Below, one piece after another: positions 43,429-52,581 of a DNA stretch of 64,000 bases (positions within the stretch are counted from its first letter, which is position 1; each line of letters begins with the position of its first letter). Source of the stretch: Bradyrhizobium sp. CB3481. Its GTDB lineage: Bacteria > Pseudomonadota > Alphaproteobacteria > Rhizobiales > Xanthobacteraceae. A program made the translations under genes and the position numbers. The notes beneath the pieces are model-generated. The model worked only from the letters and a program-made list of their open reading frames with translations. It ran no database searches and was not told the origin of the DNA. The stretch spans positions 7,832,501 through 7,896,500 of the forward strand of contig NZ_CP121647.1 in NCBI RefSeq assembly GCF_029714305.1, given 5' to 3'.

Positions 43429-44060
43429 GGCGTAACGCTGATCCCGTCGGTTGTCGGCTGGTCGGAAGGGTTTTCTGCGCATAGCCGCCCGCGCAGGGCG
43501 TCGAGACACTCCTCGACGATGCGGTCGTGCGGCACGTCGCGCGAGGCAATCGTCAGGTCGGCGGTCCGATAGACCGGCTCGCGCGCCTCAAGCAGACGGC
43601 TGACGGTCGCGACCGGATCTTCGGTCTGCAAAAGCGGCCGGTCGGCGCGGCGCTTGACCCGCTTCATAATGACGTCGATGTCGGCCTTGAGCCACAGCGA
43701 GATCGCCTTTTCGCGGATGCGATTGCGGGTCTCCTCGCGCATGAAGGCGCCGCCGCCGGTCGCGATCACGGCTGGTCCGCCATCCAGGAGCCGCGCGATC
43801 ACCCGCGCCTCGCCGTCGCGGAAATACGGCTCGCCATGGGTCGCAAAGATTTCCGGGATGGTCATGCCGGCATGGGCGACCTCGATCTCGACGTCGGCAT
43901 CGAGAAACCGCAGGCCGAGCCGGGCCGCCAGCCGCCGGCCGATCGTCGACTTGCCGGCGCCCATCATGCCGACCAGCACGACCGAACGCCGTCCCAGCGC
44001 CGACGTGATGTCGGCCTCCTGGGTCGGGCTCGCTGGTGCCGGTGCGGCGGTCTCGGACAT
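43425..44060 (-). CDS. aroK: Shikimate kinase
   Basis: A 211-residue AroK with Walker A GMMGAGKSTIGRRLA near residue 32, shikimate-binding DVEIEVAHAG and GEPYFRDGEA, then GGGAFMREETR and RPLLQTEDP (lid and adenine loop). The first 25 residues are an extra N-terminal tail. It phosphorylates shikimate with ATP. The start at 44060 (not the TTG at 44063) has AGGA six bases upstream. It is divergent from the small membrane protein at 44204. Confidence 0.96.
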   Translation of the reverse strand: MSETAAPAPASPTQEADITSALGRRSVVLVGMMGAGKSTIGRRLAARLGLRFLDADVEIEVAHAGMTIPEIFATHGEPYFRDGEARVIARLLDGGPAVIATGGGAFMREETRNRIREKAISLWLKADIDVIMKRVKRRADRPLLQTEDPVATVSRLLEAREPVYRTADLTIASRDVPHDRIVEECLDALRGRLCAENPSDQPTTDGISVTP

Positions 44061-44105
44061 CAAAAATCCTTTGAACTGGCGGGGGTTGCCCCGTGCTGCG
44101 ACACC

Positions 44106-44111
44106 TATACT
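44106..44111 (+). promoter_or_regulatory. Possible -10 element upstream of the small membrane protein
   Basis: TATACT at 44106-44111 matches a strong -10 hexamer. No matching -35 with 16-18 bp spacing was found, so it is only suggestive. Confidence 0.35.
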
Positions 44112-44159
44112 ACCCCCTGTGACGCCGTTGCCAGAGACTCTTGCCAGGGGGAGAGGAAC

Positions 44160-44183
44160 ATGTTGGATGATTTCATTGGTTAA
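44160..44183 (+). other. Possible seven-codon leader peptide (MLDDFIG)
   Basis: ATG at 44160 is preceded by GGGGGAGAGGAAC, a better ribosome binding site than any start nearby, and ends TAA at 44181-44183, 20 bases before the 48-aa gene. It may be a translational leader for that gene; the evidence is the ribosome binding site alone. Confidence 0.35.
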
Positions 44184-44203
44184 TTCGCCGCCCTGAGCCC
44201 CCC

Positions 44204-44350
44204 ATGCCCAGTTTGTTCCGCTTTCTGACGGTCGTCGGCATCATCGCCGGGCTGATCTACGGCGTCATTTTCGCGCTGGCGAATTTCGTCACCCCAAAAC
44301 CCCGGGAAATGACGGTCACCATCCCCGCTGACAAGTTCCTCAAGAAATAG
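44204..44350 (+). CDS. Small inner-membrane protein, 48 aa
   Basis: A 49-codon frame: MPSLFRFLTVVGIIAGLIYG followed by VIFALANFVTPKPREMTVTI and ending PADKFLKK. A single transmembrane helix with a short, conserved-looking C-terminal tail. I recall short proteins of this kind between aroK and xerD in Bradyrhizobium and Rhodopseudomonas. Function unknown. There is no Shine-Dalgarno at the ATG, but a seven-codon frame with a good one ends 20 bases upstream. Confidence 0.7.
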   Translation: MPSLFRFLTVVGIIAGLIYGVIFALANFVTPKPREMTVTIPADKFLKK

Positions 44351-44418
44351 CCGCTATCGTCTGTTTGGTGAGAGGCGGACTCGGGGGAGACGCTCTCGCC
44401 GACGGGGATGTCGAGGGC

Positions 44419-45381
44419 ATGCGTTCCAGCAAGACGGCCAAAGACGAGAGACTGATCAACCTGTTCCTCGACATGCTCGCGGCGGAACAGGGCGCAGGCG
44501 TCAATACGCTCGACGCCTATCGCCGCGACCTGACGGATTTATCCGAATTTCTCGGCCGTAAGGGGCAAGGCTTTGCCGGCGCCGAAACTGACGTATTGCG
44601 GGATTACCTCGCCGATCTCGACGTCAGAGGTTTCAAATCATCCAGCGTGGCGCGCCGGCTCTCAGCAATGCGGCATTTGTTCCGCTTCCTGTTGAACGAG
44701 CGGATCCGCGCCGACGATCCGGCCGCGATCCTGTCCGGCCCGAAACGCGGCCGGGGGCTGCCGAAGGTACTGTCGATCGCGGATGTCGACCGCATGCTGA
44801 CGCGGGCCAAGGAACTGACGAAAGCCGGGAACGCCTCGCCGCAGCAGCGGCTGCGCGCGATGCGGCTATATTGCCTTCTGGAAGTGCTTTACGCCACCGG
44901 TCTGCGCGTCTCGGAGCTCGTCGCCTTGCCGCTGTCAGCGGCACGGCGCGATGCCCGCATGATCATGGTGCGCGGCAAGGGCAACAAGGAGCGCCTGGTG
45001 CCGCTCAACGAAGCCTCGCGGCAGGCGATGGCGGATTATCTCGCCGCGATGGAAGCGCTGAAACCTGAGAAAAAGAAAAACCTCCCTGGCTCGAAATGGC
45101 TGTTTCCCTCGTTCGGCGAGAGTGGCCATCTGACCCGGCAGCATTTTGCCCGCGACCTGAAGGAGCTGGCGTCGGCCTCCGGCCTTGCGCCGCGGCTGGT
45201 TTCGCCGCACGTGCTGCGCCACGCCTTCGCCAGCCACCTGCTGCACAACGGCGCGGACCTGCGCATCGTGCAGACGCTGCTCGGCCATACCGACATCTCG
45301 ACCACGCAGATCTACACCCATGTGGTCGAGGAGCGGCTGAAAAGCCTGGTGCGCGACCTGCATCCGTTGGCGGAGAAGTAA
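44419..45381 (+). CDS. xerD: Site-specific tyrosine recombinase XerD
   Basis: A 320-residue tyrosine recombinase. The N-terminal SAM-like domain starts RLINLFLDMLAAEQGAGVNT. The catalytic domain has Arg in YATGLRVSELVALPL, Lys in RGKGNKERLVPL, HVLRHAFASHLLHNGADLR (His-x-x-Arg), and LGHTDISTTQIYTHV with the nucleophilic Tyr. XerD with XerC resolves chromosome dimers at dif. The start at 44419 lies inside a longer frame from TTG 44365 and is chosen because homologues begin there. It lies 68 bp after the small membrane gene, near aroK-aroB, a common rhizobial order. Confidence 0.95.
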   Translation: MRSSKTAKDERLINLFLDMLAAEQGAGVNTLDAYRRDLTDLSEFLGRKGQGFAGAETDVLRDYLADLDVRGFKSSSVARRLSAMRHLFRFLLNERIRADDPAAILSGPKRGRGLPKVLSIADVDRMLTRAKELTKAGNASPQQRLRAMRLYCLLEVLYATGLRVSELVALPLSAARRDARMIMVRGKGNKERLVPLNEASRQAMADYLAAMEALKPEKKKNLPGSKWLFPSFGESGHLTRQHFARDLKELASASGLAPRLVSPHVLRHAFASHLLHNGADLRIVQTLLGHTDISTTQIYTHVVEERLKSLVRDLHPLAEK

Positions 45382-45388
45382 GTCCCGT

Positions 45389-45568
45389 GCCCCGGACGCA
45401 GCGCAGCACCGAAAGCGCGTTTACGCGCGTCTTCGACCCGCTATGGTGATGCGCTGCTGAGCCGGGGCCCACATCGCGGCGGAATGGGTCCCGGCTCTGC
45501 GGCTAGGCACCATAGTGCGCCGAAGACGCGCGCGAACGCGCTTATGGCGCCGCACCGCGTCCGGGACA
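45389..45568. repeat. Large inverted repeat element
   Basis: CCCCGGACGC near 45391 pairs with GCGTCCGGG near 45556-45564, and the inner GAGCCGGGGCCCA/TGGGTCCCGGCTC pair at about 45459-45496 forms a second stem. Such elements are common between Bradyrhizobium genes. Confidence 0.75.
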
Positions 45569-45771
45569 CTGAGATTTAACCCCGCGCGCAACACCCGCCT
45601 TGACTTCCGCGGCGTCTCCCCCGAAACAGCCGTCTCCCGCCCCGCGGCCTTGTTTGGCGCGCTTTTCGGAAAAGCCGGCCCGTCCGGCCCGAGATGCGCG
45701 CTAAATCATTGAAGATGCGTGCTTTCCTGGAGCGAATCGAAAACCGCTTCGCCTGACAGTGCGTTGTTACC

Positions 45772-45777
45772 TATATT
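45772..45777 (+). promoter_or_regulatory. Putative -10 box of accA (possible leaderless transcript)
   Basis: TATATT at 45772-45777 lies so that a start site seven bases on falls at the accA ATG (45784). No ribosome binding site separates them. The -35 (TTCGCC, 18 bp away) is weak, so the call is tentative. Confidence 0.35.
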
Positions 45778-45783
45778 GTCTTG

Positions 45784-46746
45784 ATGCCGGATCAGATGCG
45801 CAGCTATCTCGACTTCGAAAAACCCGTCGCCGAACTTGAGGCCAAGGTCGATGAATTGCGCGCGCTCGCCGCCTCGGGCAGCGACATCGGCGATGAGATC
45901 TCGCGGATCGAGGACAAGGCGCAGCAGGCGCTGGCCGATCTCTATGCCAACCTGTCGCCCTGGCAGAAGACGCTGGTGGCGCGTCATCCGCAGCGCCCGC
46001 ATTTCACCGATTTCGTCGGCGCGCTCATCACCGAATTCACCCCGCTCGCCGGCGACCGCAAGTTCGCCGACGACGAGGCGCTGATGGGCGGCTTCGGTCG
46101 TTTCCGCGGCGAGGCTATCTGCGTGATCGGCCAGGAAAAGGGCGCCACCACCGACAGCCGCATCAAGCACAATTTCGGCATGGCCCGCCCCGAAGGCTAT
46201 CGCAAGGCGGTGCGGCTGATGGAGATGGCCGACCGCTTCGGCATTCCCGTGCTGTCGCTGGTCGATTCCGCCGGCGCTTATCCCGGCATCGGCGCCGAAG
46301 AGCGCGGGGTTGCGGAAGCGATCGCGCGCTCGACCGATACGTGTCTGTCGCTGGGCGTGCCCAATGTCGCGATCATCACCGGCGAGGGCATGTCGGGCGG
46401 CGCCATCGCCATTACCACGGCGAATCGCGTGCTGATGATGGAGCACGCGATTTACAGCGTGATCTCACCGGAAGCGGCGTCCTCGATCCTATGGCGCGAC
46501 GGCACCAAGGCCCAGGAAGTCGCCACCAACATGAAGATCACGGCGCAGGACATGCTGCGCTTCGGTGTGATCGACCGGATTCTCAACGAGCCCTCCGGCG
46601 GCGCCCATCGCGATCCCAAGGCGATGATTGAAGCCACCGGCGATGCCATCGCGGAAGCGTTCAACGACTTTCGCAATCTCGATGCGGACGCCATCCGCAA
46701 GCAGCGGCGGCAGAAATTCCTCGAGATCGGCCGCAAACTCGGGTGA
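45784..46746 (+). CDS. accA: Acetyl-CoA carboxylase carboxyltransferase subunit alpha
   Basis: A 320-residue AccA. Opening MRSYLDFEKPVAELEAKVDE coiled segment, then carboxyltransferase domain with GFGRFRGEAICVIGQEKG, VLSLVDSAGAYPGIGAEERG and NVAIITGEGMSGGAIAITTA. With AccD it transfers the carboxyl group from biotin to acetyl-CoA, the first committed step of fatty-acid synthesis. The ATG at 45784 is preferred to the TTG before it. It may be translated from a leaderless mRNA. Confidence 0.97.
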   Translation: MPDQMRSYLDFEKPVAELEAKVDELRALAASGSDIGDEISRIEDKAQQALADLYANLSPWQKTLVARHPQRPHFTDFVGALITEFTPLAGDRKFADDEALMGGFGRFRGEAICVIGQEKGATTDSRIKHNFGMARPEGYRKAVRLMEMADRFGIPVLSLVDSAGAYPGIGAEERGVAEAIARSTDTCLSLGVPNVAIITGEGMSGGAIAITTANRVLMMEHAIYSVISPEAASSILWRDGTKAQEVATNMKITAQDMLRFGVIDRILNEPSGGAHRDPKAMIEATGDAIAEAFNDFRNLDADAIRKQRRQKFLEIGRKLG

Positions 46747-46915
46747 TCGGATACGTGTCGGCGCGAAAGCCCGAGACGCGCCCTCCAAGTTAATGACCCG
46801 TAAACGCCTTTATTTCGCCCACCTGCAAATTTTGGCCCTAATTCAGCCCTGACCGCGGTCTTTAAACTCTGTTGACCATCCCTGCTGCCGCAGCCGCTGG
46901 ACGGCCTCGTTCGGG

Positions 46916-46944
46916 TTGCGGCGCAGAGGGTCAATGGCTAATAT
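46916..46944 (+). promoter_or_regulatory. Putative sigma-70 promoter of the L,D-transpeptidase gene
   Basis: TTGCGG (46916-46921), 17-bp spacer, TAATAT (46939-46944). Predicted start near 46951, leaving a leader of about 68 bases. Confidence 0.5.
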
Positions 46945-47018
46945 TTTAGACAATGGCTTCAGGGCATATTCGCTGTACTTGGGGTGCGAAAATGCCCGGT
47001 GGGTGTGGAGCTTAGCCT

Positions 47019-48482
47019 TTGAATAATCGCTCGCTGGTTCGCGCGCTTCTCACGTCGGTCGCCCTACTGGGCGCGGGCGTATTGATGGCCGGCTGCAACG
47101 GCGACGACATTTCGCTGGCCAACAACGCCAAGGCCAACCAGCCGGTCCCGCCGAAACTCGTCGCCGACATAGCGGCGAAGGACATGGAGCTGCAGTCCCC
47201 GATTCTGGTCCGCCTGTTCAAGCAGGAAGCCGAGCTCGAAATCTGGAAGCAGGACCGCTCCGGCCGCTTCGCCCTGCTCAAGACCTATCCGATCTGCCGC
47301 TGGTCGGGCGACCTCGGCCCCAAGATCAAGGAGGGCGATCGCCAGGCGCCGGAAGGCTTCTATTCGATTTCGCCGGCGCAGATGAATCCGCAGTCGGCCT
47401 ATTACCTCTCCTTCAACACCGGCTATCCGAACGCCTTCGACAAGGCGCTCGGACGCACCGGCTCGCAATTGATGGTGCATGGCGACTGCTCTTCGCGCGG
47501 CTGCTACGCGATGACCGACGAGCAGATCGCGGAAATCTATTCGCTGGGCCGCGAATCCTTCTTCGGCGGCCAGAAATCGTTCCAGCTGCAGGCCTATCCG
47601 TTCCGGATGACGCCCGCCAACATGGCCAGGCACCGCAACAACCCGAACATGCCTTTCTGGAAGATGATCAAGGAAGGCAATGATCATTTCGAGGTGACGA
47701 AGCAGGAGCCGAAGGTCGATTTCTGCGAAAAGAAATACGTGTTCGATGCCGCCAAGCCGCCGAACGCCACGCGTGACCCGGTATTCGACGCTTCGGCCAA
47801 GTGCCCGGCCTATGAGATTCCCAAAGAAGTCGCCGACGCCGTGCGCGAGAAGCAGGCCAGCGACCTCGCCGAGACCGCGCGGCTGATCGCCAAGGGGACG
47901 CCGGTGGCACGCATCAATACCGGCATCGACGGCGGCATGCACCGGGTGTTTGCTGCGCGCGTGCCCGAGGGCAATACGGGTCTCTCCGAAGGCGGCGATG
48001 CGCAGAGCCTGCAGAGTTTCTCGCTGGCGCGCGCCCCCGGCACCATCCCCTCCCACGTCAATCCGCCGAAGGTGCCTGCCGAAAACCGTTCCCCTTCAGA
48101 GAATCTGCTGGCGGGTGCGCCGGAGCAGCCCAAGCTGGCCGCAGCGCCGGCTGCCGCACCTGCCCCGACGCGGGTCGCCAATGCGGCGCCTTCGGCGCAG
48201 GACGAGGGCTTCTTCTCCAGCCTCGCCCGCAAGGTCGGCATCGGCGGCTCCGCCGACGCCACCGCCAGCACGCCGCCGGCCAAACCGAAGGCGACCGAGA
48301 CCAAGCAGCCGCCGGCCAAGGCAACTACGCCGAAGCCGGAAGCCAAGCATGCCGCAAGCCGCCCGCAACTGAAGCCGTCGGTGTCGGATACGCCGGCTGC
48401 CGCCGCGCATGGTCAGGTCTCGGGCTCGGCGCCGATCGTGTCGACCAACTCGTTCGACAGCCGCTTCGGGGCGGCGAAGTAA
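47019..48482 (+). CDS. L,D-transpeptidase family lipoprotein (YafK/YkuD-type)
   Basis: A 487-residue protein. A lipoprotein signal (LLTSVALLGAGVLMAGC) anchors it. The YkuD-like catalytic domain spans about residues 60-200: LEIWKQDRSGRFALLKTYPI, APEGFYSISPAQMNP and HGDCSSRGCYAMTDEQI with His154 and Cys162 as the catalytic pair. The last about 180 residues are Ala/Pro/Lys-rich and disordered. Such enzymes cross-link peptidoglycan or attach proteins to it. The start is TTG at 47019 with GGAG eight bases upstream; no ATG occurs before the lipobox. Confidence 0.88.
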   Translation: MNNRSLVRALLTSVALLGAGVLMAGCNGDDISLANNAKANQPVPPKLVADIAAKDMELQSPILVRLFKQEAELEIWKQDRSGRFALLKTYPICRWSGDLGPKIKEGDRQAPEGFYSISPAQMNPQSAYYLSFNTGYPNAFDKALGRTGSQLMVHGDCSSRGCYAMTDEQIAEIYSLGRESFFGGQKSFQLQAYPFRMTPANMARHRNNPNMPFWKMIKEGNDHFEVTKQEPKVDFCEKKYVFDAAKPPNATRDPVFDASAKCPAYEIPKEVADAVREKQASDLAETARLIAKGTPVARINTGIDGGMHRVFAARVPEGNTGLSEGGDAQSLQSFSLARAPGTIPSHVNPPKVPAENRSPSENLLAGAPEQPKLAAAPAAAPAPTRVANAAPSAQDEGFFSSLARKVGIGGSADATASTPPAKPKATETKQPPAKATTPKPEAKHAASRPQLKPSVSDTPAAAAHGQVSGSAPIVSTNSFDSRFGAAK

Positions 48483-48844
48483 GAACGCCCAACGCATCCT
48501 TGCGACGTTTATCCAATCCTGCAACGTTCGTGCGTGTCGGACATCAGACATTTCGATCTGAAAGCGCGCCGTACCGGAGTGCCGTTGATCCTGCTTTACC
48601 GTCAGGCCAATCGCGTCCGCAGATCGCAGCGCAATTGATCGCGCTTCCGCGTGGCATCAAGCTGAGATAGCCTTAGGGCAGGCCGCCGGCGGGCAGTGCC
48701 GAAGGCCCGCCAGAGTATCAGCGGCGTCATGCCCACGGCAGGGCTGCAGTCCTTCATTCCAGGTTTTGGGACGGCTCATTTTTCACTGAGCCGCACGAGA
48801 GGCGAACGCCTCATCGATCAAACGCGCCCCAACAGGAGGACATC
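48483..48844. other. Intergenic region with two hairpins, no gene
   Basis: About 360 bases. GGCGGGC (48688-48694) pairs with GCCCGCC (48705-48711), and CGGCTCA/TGAGCCG near 48772-48793 is a second hairpin with loop TTTTTCAC. Neither has a T-run. No frame with coding character was seen. Confidence 0.5.
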
Positions 48845-49180
48845 ATGCATTTTTGTATGACCGCGCAATACACGCCAAAATCTCTTAACGCCATTCTGGA
48901 AAATCCCACGACCAATCGATTTGAGGCCGCCAGGAAACTGGTTGAAGCCGCCGGCGGCAAATTGGTTTCGATGTACAGCACAGCCACCAACGGGCCTGGC
49001 GTGCTCGTGATATTCGATGTGCCGGATCCGAGCGCAGCACCGGCGATATCAGGCACGGTGGTGGCGAGCGGCGCCGTCCACAATGTGACCCTCACCCGCC
49101 TGTGGACGCCGGATGAGATCACACAGGTTCGGCAAAAGGCGGTGCAGCTTAAGGGCGCGTACACGCCGCCCGGCGGCTAG
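48845..49180 (+). CDS. GYD domain-like small protein
   Basis: A 111-residue protein: MHFCMTAQYTPKSLNAILEN, FEAARKLVEAAGGKLVSMYS, and GPGVLVIFDVPDPSAAPAIS, followed by AVHNVTLTRLWTPDEITQVR. This ferredoxin-like alpha/beta pattern resembles GYD-domain proteins, about 95-110 residues, of unknown function. The ATG at 48845 has GGAGG six bases upstream, a strong ribosome binding site. It stands alone between two hairpin regions. Confidence 0.78.
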   Translation: MHFCMTAQYTPKSLNAILENPTTNRFEAARKLVEAAGGKLVSMYSTATNGPGVLVIFDVPDPSAAPAISGTVVASGAVHNVTLTRLWTPDEITQVRQKAVQLKGAYTPPGG

Positions 49181-49189
49181 AGCATGATC

Positions 49190-49228
49190 CGGAAAAGTGT
49201 GCAGCGGTTTTCCGAAAAGATCATGCTC
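49190..49228. repeat. GAGCATGATC-family repeat
   Basis: GAGCATGATC (49190-49199) and GATCATGCTC (49219-49228) around CGGAAAAGTGTGCAGCGGTT and TTCCGAAAA. It is a known type of short Bradyrhizobium palindrome; a relative is at 9421-9456. Confidence 0.85.
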
Positions 49229-49238
49229 AAACAAAGAG

Positions 49239-49281
49239 CTAAAGCGCGATGACGATTCAACCCAATCTCATCGCGCTTTAG
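49239..49281. repeat. 14-bp inverted repeat CTAAAGCGCGATGA
   Basis: CTAAAGCGCGATGA at 49239-49252 and its exact complement at 49268-49281 enclose a 15-base loop. It sits between the GYD gene and secA's terminator and may be the second half of a compound repeat. Confidence 0.8.
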
Positions 49282-49330
49282 ATTATCGGTAGCTTGCCAT
49301 TTTGCCGGTACACCACCGAGCTTGGCCAAC

Positions 49331-49360
49331 AAAAAAGGTGGCAGGCGATCGCCTGCCACC
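49331..49360 (-). terminator. Intrinsic terminator of secA
   Basis: The 24-bp perfect palindrome GGTGGCAGGCGATCGCCTGC... (49337-49360) is followed, on the minus strand, by six T residues (49336-49331). It lies 34 bases after the secA stop codon. Confidence 0.9.
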
Positions 49361-49393
49361 ATCGTCGTTGACAAGAACTATCGAACTCAGCGC

Positions 49394-52234
49394 CTAAGCA
49401 TACTTGCCGTGGCAGTGCTTGAACTTCTTGCCGCTGCCGCAGGGGCAGTCCTCGTTGCGGCCGACCTTGCCCCAGCTGGCGGGGTTTTTCGGATCGCGAT
49501 CGGCGGCGGCGACCTGGGGCACCAGCGAGACGTTGGCGAAAGCCAGCTCGTCCTCTCCGGTGTTCGGATCGAACTTGTGCGCCTCCATCGCCGGCAGCAC
49601 CGGCTGCTGCTCTTCCGGCGGCACGATCTCGACGCGGATCAACTGGGCGGTGACGGCTTCGCGCAGATGCGCGCCCATGGTCTCGAACAGATTGAAGGCT
49701 TCCAGCTTGTATTCCTGCAAGGGATCGCGCTGGCCATAGCCGCGCAGGCCGATCACCTGGCGCAGATGGTCAAGCATGATCAGATGCTCGCGCCAGAGAT
49801 GGTCCAGCGTCTGCAGCAGAATGGTCTTCTCGACGTAGCGCATCACGTCGGGGCCCCATTGCGCGACTTTGGCGGCCATGCGCTCGTCGACGTGCTTCTC
49901 GATGCGCGCCAGCAGTTCCTCGTCGGCGATGCCCTCTTCCTTGGCCCATTCGTCGACCGGAAGATCGACGTCGAGCACGCGCTTTAATTCGTCCTTCAGC
50001 CCCGCGGTATCCCACTGCTCGGCATAGGCATGCTCGGGGATGTGCTTGGCGACCACGTCGTCGATGAAGGCGTGGCGCATGTCGGTGACGGTCTCGGCGA
50101 CACTGTCGTCCTTCATCAGGTCGACGCGCTGGTCGAAGATCGCCTTGCGCTGGTCGTTCTGGACGTTGTCGAACTTGAGCAAGTTCTTGCGGATGTCGAA
50201 GTTGCGGGCCTCGACCTTCTGCTGCGCCTTCTCCAGCGCCTTGTTGATCCAGGGATGGATGATGGCCTCGCCCTCTTTCAGGCCGAGCCGTTGCAGCATG
50301 CTGTCGAGCCGGTCGGAGCCGAAGATCCGCATCAAATCGTCTTCCAGCGACAGGAAAAATTTTGAGCGGCCCGGATCGCCCTGACGGCCGGAACGGCCGC
50401 GGAGCTGGTTGTCGATGCGGCGGGATTCGTGCCGCTCCGAGCCCATGATGTAGAGCCCGCCGGGCTTGGTCACTGTCTTGGCCGGCTTGCTTCCCTTGGC
50501 GGGCTCGACCTCCACCACTTCCTCGGCCTTCAGCACGATCTCGCGGAAGCGCTCGATGTCGGCCTTGATCTGCTCGATCTTTTTCGCCTTCTCGGCCTCA
50601 TCGGTAATCGTGGCGGTCTCCTGCTGGATCCGCATATCGAGCGAGCCGCCGAGCTTGATGTCGGTGCCGCGTCCCGCCATGTTGGTCGCGATCGTGATCG
50701 CGCCGGGCACGCCGGCCTCGGCGACGATATAGGCTTCCTGCTCATGGAAGCGCGCGTTCAAGACCGCGAACAGTTTTGCCGGCTTGCCGGCGCGGGCCGC
50801 GGCATAGAGCTTCTCCATGCCGGCTTCGCTGCCGAAATCGATCTGCTTGTAGCCGTGCTTCTTAAGGTACTCGGCCAGCACTTCCGACTTCTCGATTGAG
50901 GCCGTGCCGACCAGCACCGGCTGCAGCCGTGCATTGGCACGCTCGATCTCGGCCAGGATCGCGGCGTATTTCTCACCCTGCGTGCGGTAGACCTCGTCGT
51001 CCTCGTCGAGACGCGCCACCTGTACGTTGGTCGGGATTTCCACGACCTCCAGCTTGTAGATGTCGAACAGTTCGTCGGCTTCGGTCGCGGCCGTACCGGT
51101 CATGCCCGACAGCTTTTCGTACATGCGGAAATAGTTCTGGAACGTGATCGAGGCCAGCGTCTGGTTTTCAGGCTGGACCTGGACATGCTCCTTGGCCTCC
51201 AGCGCCTGGTGCAGGCCTTCCGAATAGCGCCGTCCCGGCATCATGCGTCCCGTGAACTCGTCGATGATGACGACTTCGCCTTCGCGGACGATGTAGTCCT
51301 TGTCGCGGGTGAACAGCGAGTGCGCGCGCAGTGCCTGGTTGACGTGGTGCACGACCGAGACGTTCTCGACGTCGTAGAGCGACTCGCCTTTGAGCTGGCC
51401 GGCGTCGCGCAGCAGCGTCTCGATCTTCTCCATGCCGCCTTCGGTCAGCGTCACCGTGCGCTGCTTCTCGTCGACCTCGAAGTCGACGACCTTCTGCAGC
51501 TGCGGCATGAAGGTATCGATGGTGTTGTAGAAGTCCGAACGGTCGTCGAGCGGGCCGGAGATGATCAGCGGCGTGCGCGCCTCGTCGATCAGGATCGAGT
51601 CGACTTCGTCGACGATCGCGTAATAGTGCCCGCGCTGGACCATGTCCTCCAGGCGGTACTTCATGTTGTCGCGCAGATAGTCGAAGCCGTATTCGTTGTT
51701 GGTGCCGTAGGTGATGTCGCAGGCGTAGGCCGCCTTGCGCTCAGCGTCGTCGAGGCCGTGCACGATCACGCCGGTGGTCATCCCGAGGAACGAATAGATC
51801 TGGCCCATCCAGCCGGAGTCGCGGCGGGCGAGGTAGTCGTTGACGGTGACGACATGAACGCCGCGGCCGGCGAGCGCGTTGAGATAGACCGCCAGCGTCG
51901 CCACCAGCGTCTTGCCTTCGCCGGTCTTCATCTCGGCGATGTCGCCCTCGTGCAGCACCATGCCGCCGATCAGCTGGACGTCGAAGTGCCGCTGGCCGAG
52001 GGTGCGCTTGGCGGCCTCGCGCACGGTGGCGAACGCCGGCACCAGGATGTCGTCGAGCGTCTTGCCCTCGGCGAGCTGCTGGCGGAATTCGGCGGTACGC
52101 GCTTTCAGCGCCTCGTCTGACAGTTTGGAGATTTCGGGTTCAAGCGCGTTGATGGCGTTGACGCGGGATTGATATCCCTTCACCCGCCGGTCGTTGGCGG
52201 AGCCGAAAAACTTGCGGGCGAGCGCGCCGATCAT
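49394..52234 (-). CDS. secA: Protein translocase subunit SecA
   Basis: A 946-residue SecA. Nucleotide-binding domain 1 has [14 protein letters not shown] (Walker A) and [18 protein letters not shown]; the preprotein cross-linking domain and helical scaffold follow; NBD2 has [15 protein letters not shown] and [11 protein letters not shown]. The C-terminus [20 protein letters not shown] is the zinc site that binds SecB and phospholipids. It drives preproteins through SecYEG. Its own strong terminator lies downstream; the divergent parvulin gene begins 347 bp upstream. Confidence 0.98.
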   Translation of the reverse strand: MIGALARKFFGSANDRRVKGYQSRVNAINALEPEISKLSDEALKARTAEFRQQLAEGKTLDDILVPAFATVREAAKRTLGQRHFDVQLIGGMVLHEGDIAEMKTGEGKTLVATLAVYLNALAGRGVHVVTVNDYLARRDSGWMGQIYSFLGMTTGVIVHGLDDAERKAAYACDITYGTNNEYGFDYLRDNMKYRLEDMVQRGHYYAIVDEVDSILIDEARTPLIISGPLDDRSDFYNTIDTFMPQLQKVVDFEVDEKQRTVTLTEGGMEKIETLLRDAGQLKGESLYDVENVSVVHHVNQALRAHSLFTRDKDYIVREGEVVIIDEFTGRMMPGRRYSEGLHQALEAKEHVQVQPENQTLASITFQNYFRMYEKLSGMTGTAATEADELFDIYKLEVVEIPTNVQVARLDEDDEVYRTQGEKYAAILAEIERANARLQPVLVGTASIEKSEVLAEYLKKHGYKQIDFGSEAGMEKLYAAARAGKPAKLFAVLNARFHEQEAYIVAEAGVPGAITIATNMAGRGTDIKLGGSLDMRIQQETATITDEAEKAKKIEQIKADIERFREIVLKAEEVVEVEPAKGSKPAKTVTKPGGLYIMGSERHESRRIDNQLRGRSGRQGDPGRSKFFLSLEDDLMRIFGSDRLDSMLQRLGLKEGEAIIHPWINKALEKAQQKVEARNFDIRKNLLKFDNVQNDQRKAIFDQRVDLMKDDSVAETVTDMRHAFIDDVVAKHIPEHAYAEQWDTAGLKDELKRVLDVDLPVDEWAKEEGIADEELLARIEKHVDERMAAKVAQWGPDVMRYVEKTILLQTLDHLWREHLIMLDHLRQVIGLRGYGQRDPLQEYKLEAFNLFETMGAHLREAVTAQLIRVEIVPPEEQQPVLPAMEAHKFDPNTGEDELAFANVSLVPQVAAADRDPKNPASWGKVGRNEDCPCGSGKKFKHCHGKYA

Positions 52235-52581
52235 GCCAATTCCTGCCTTTGCCGTTACTTGCGTTGCAAGCCGTGACGTGGTCCACCAAGTTGCCTATCA
52301 ACTCACCGTGACGCATCGCGGCACATACCCCGTTCCGGGGCGTCATCCGCTAATGAGTGGGAATTAAGCAATCCAAGGTTCAACGGCAAAAAACGCAGCA
52401 AAATAAGCGCTGTCGCCGCTGTAGGTTCCGGCACAGATATGGCCGGGTGGGGGCCTTGTCAACGTGCGTCCGTCTGTCAAGGAATTCATCATTTTGACAG
52501 ACTTTTCGCGTTGCCAAGGCCGCTTGATTGGGCGAGTGTCCCGCCGCCTTTGCCGCCCTCTCTTCAAGACAAGGATTTTCC
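52235..52581. other. Divergent intergenic region between secA and the parvulin gene
   Basis: About 350 bases. CTGTCAA ... TTGACAG (52474-52500) is an inverted repeat with a 13-base centre; each arm resembles a -35 hexamer (TTGACA) facing outwards, though no good -10 follows at 17 bp. Nothing else recognised. Confidence 0.5.

Larger units (their letters stand above)
45382..45783. other. Intergenic region with large palindromic repeat and accA promoter
   Basis: About 400 bases without a gene. The first half is an inverted-repeat element (45389-45568); the end holds the -10 candidate for accA. A 13-codon frame at about 45716 has no strong ribosome binding site and is not called. Confidence 0.6.

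Noticed and set aside
52474..52500. Divergent promoters for secA and the parvulin gene at CTGTCAA/TTGACAG
   Set aside because: The -35-like arms have no acceptable -10 boxes at 16-18 bp, so I report only the inverted repeat.
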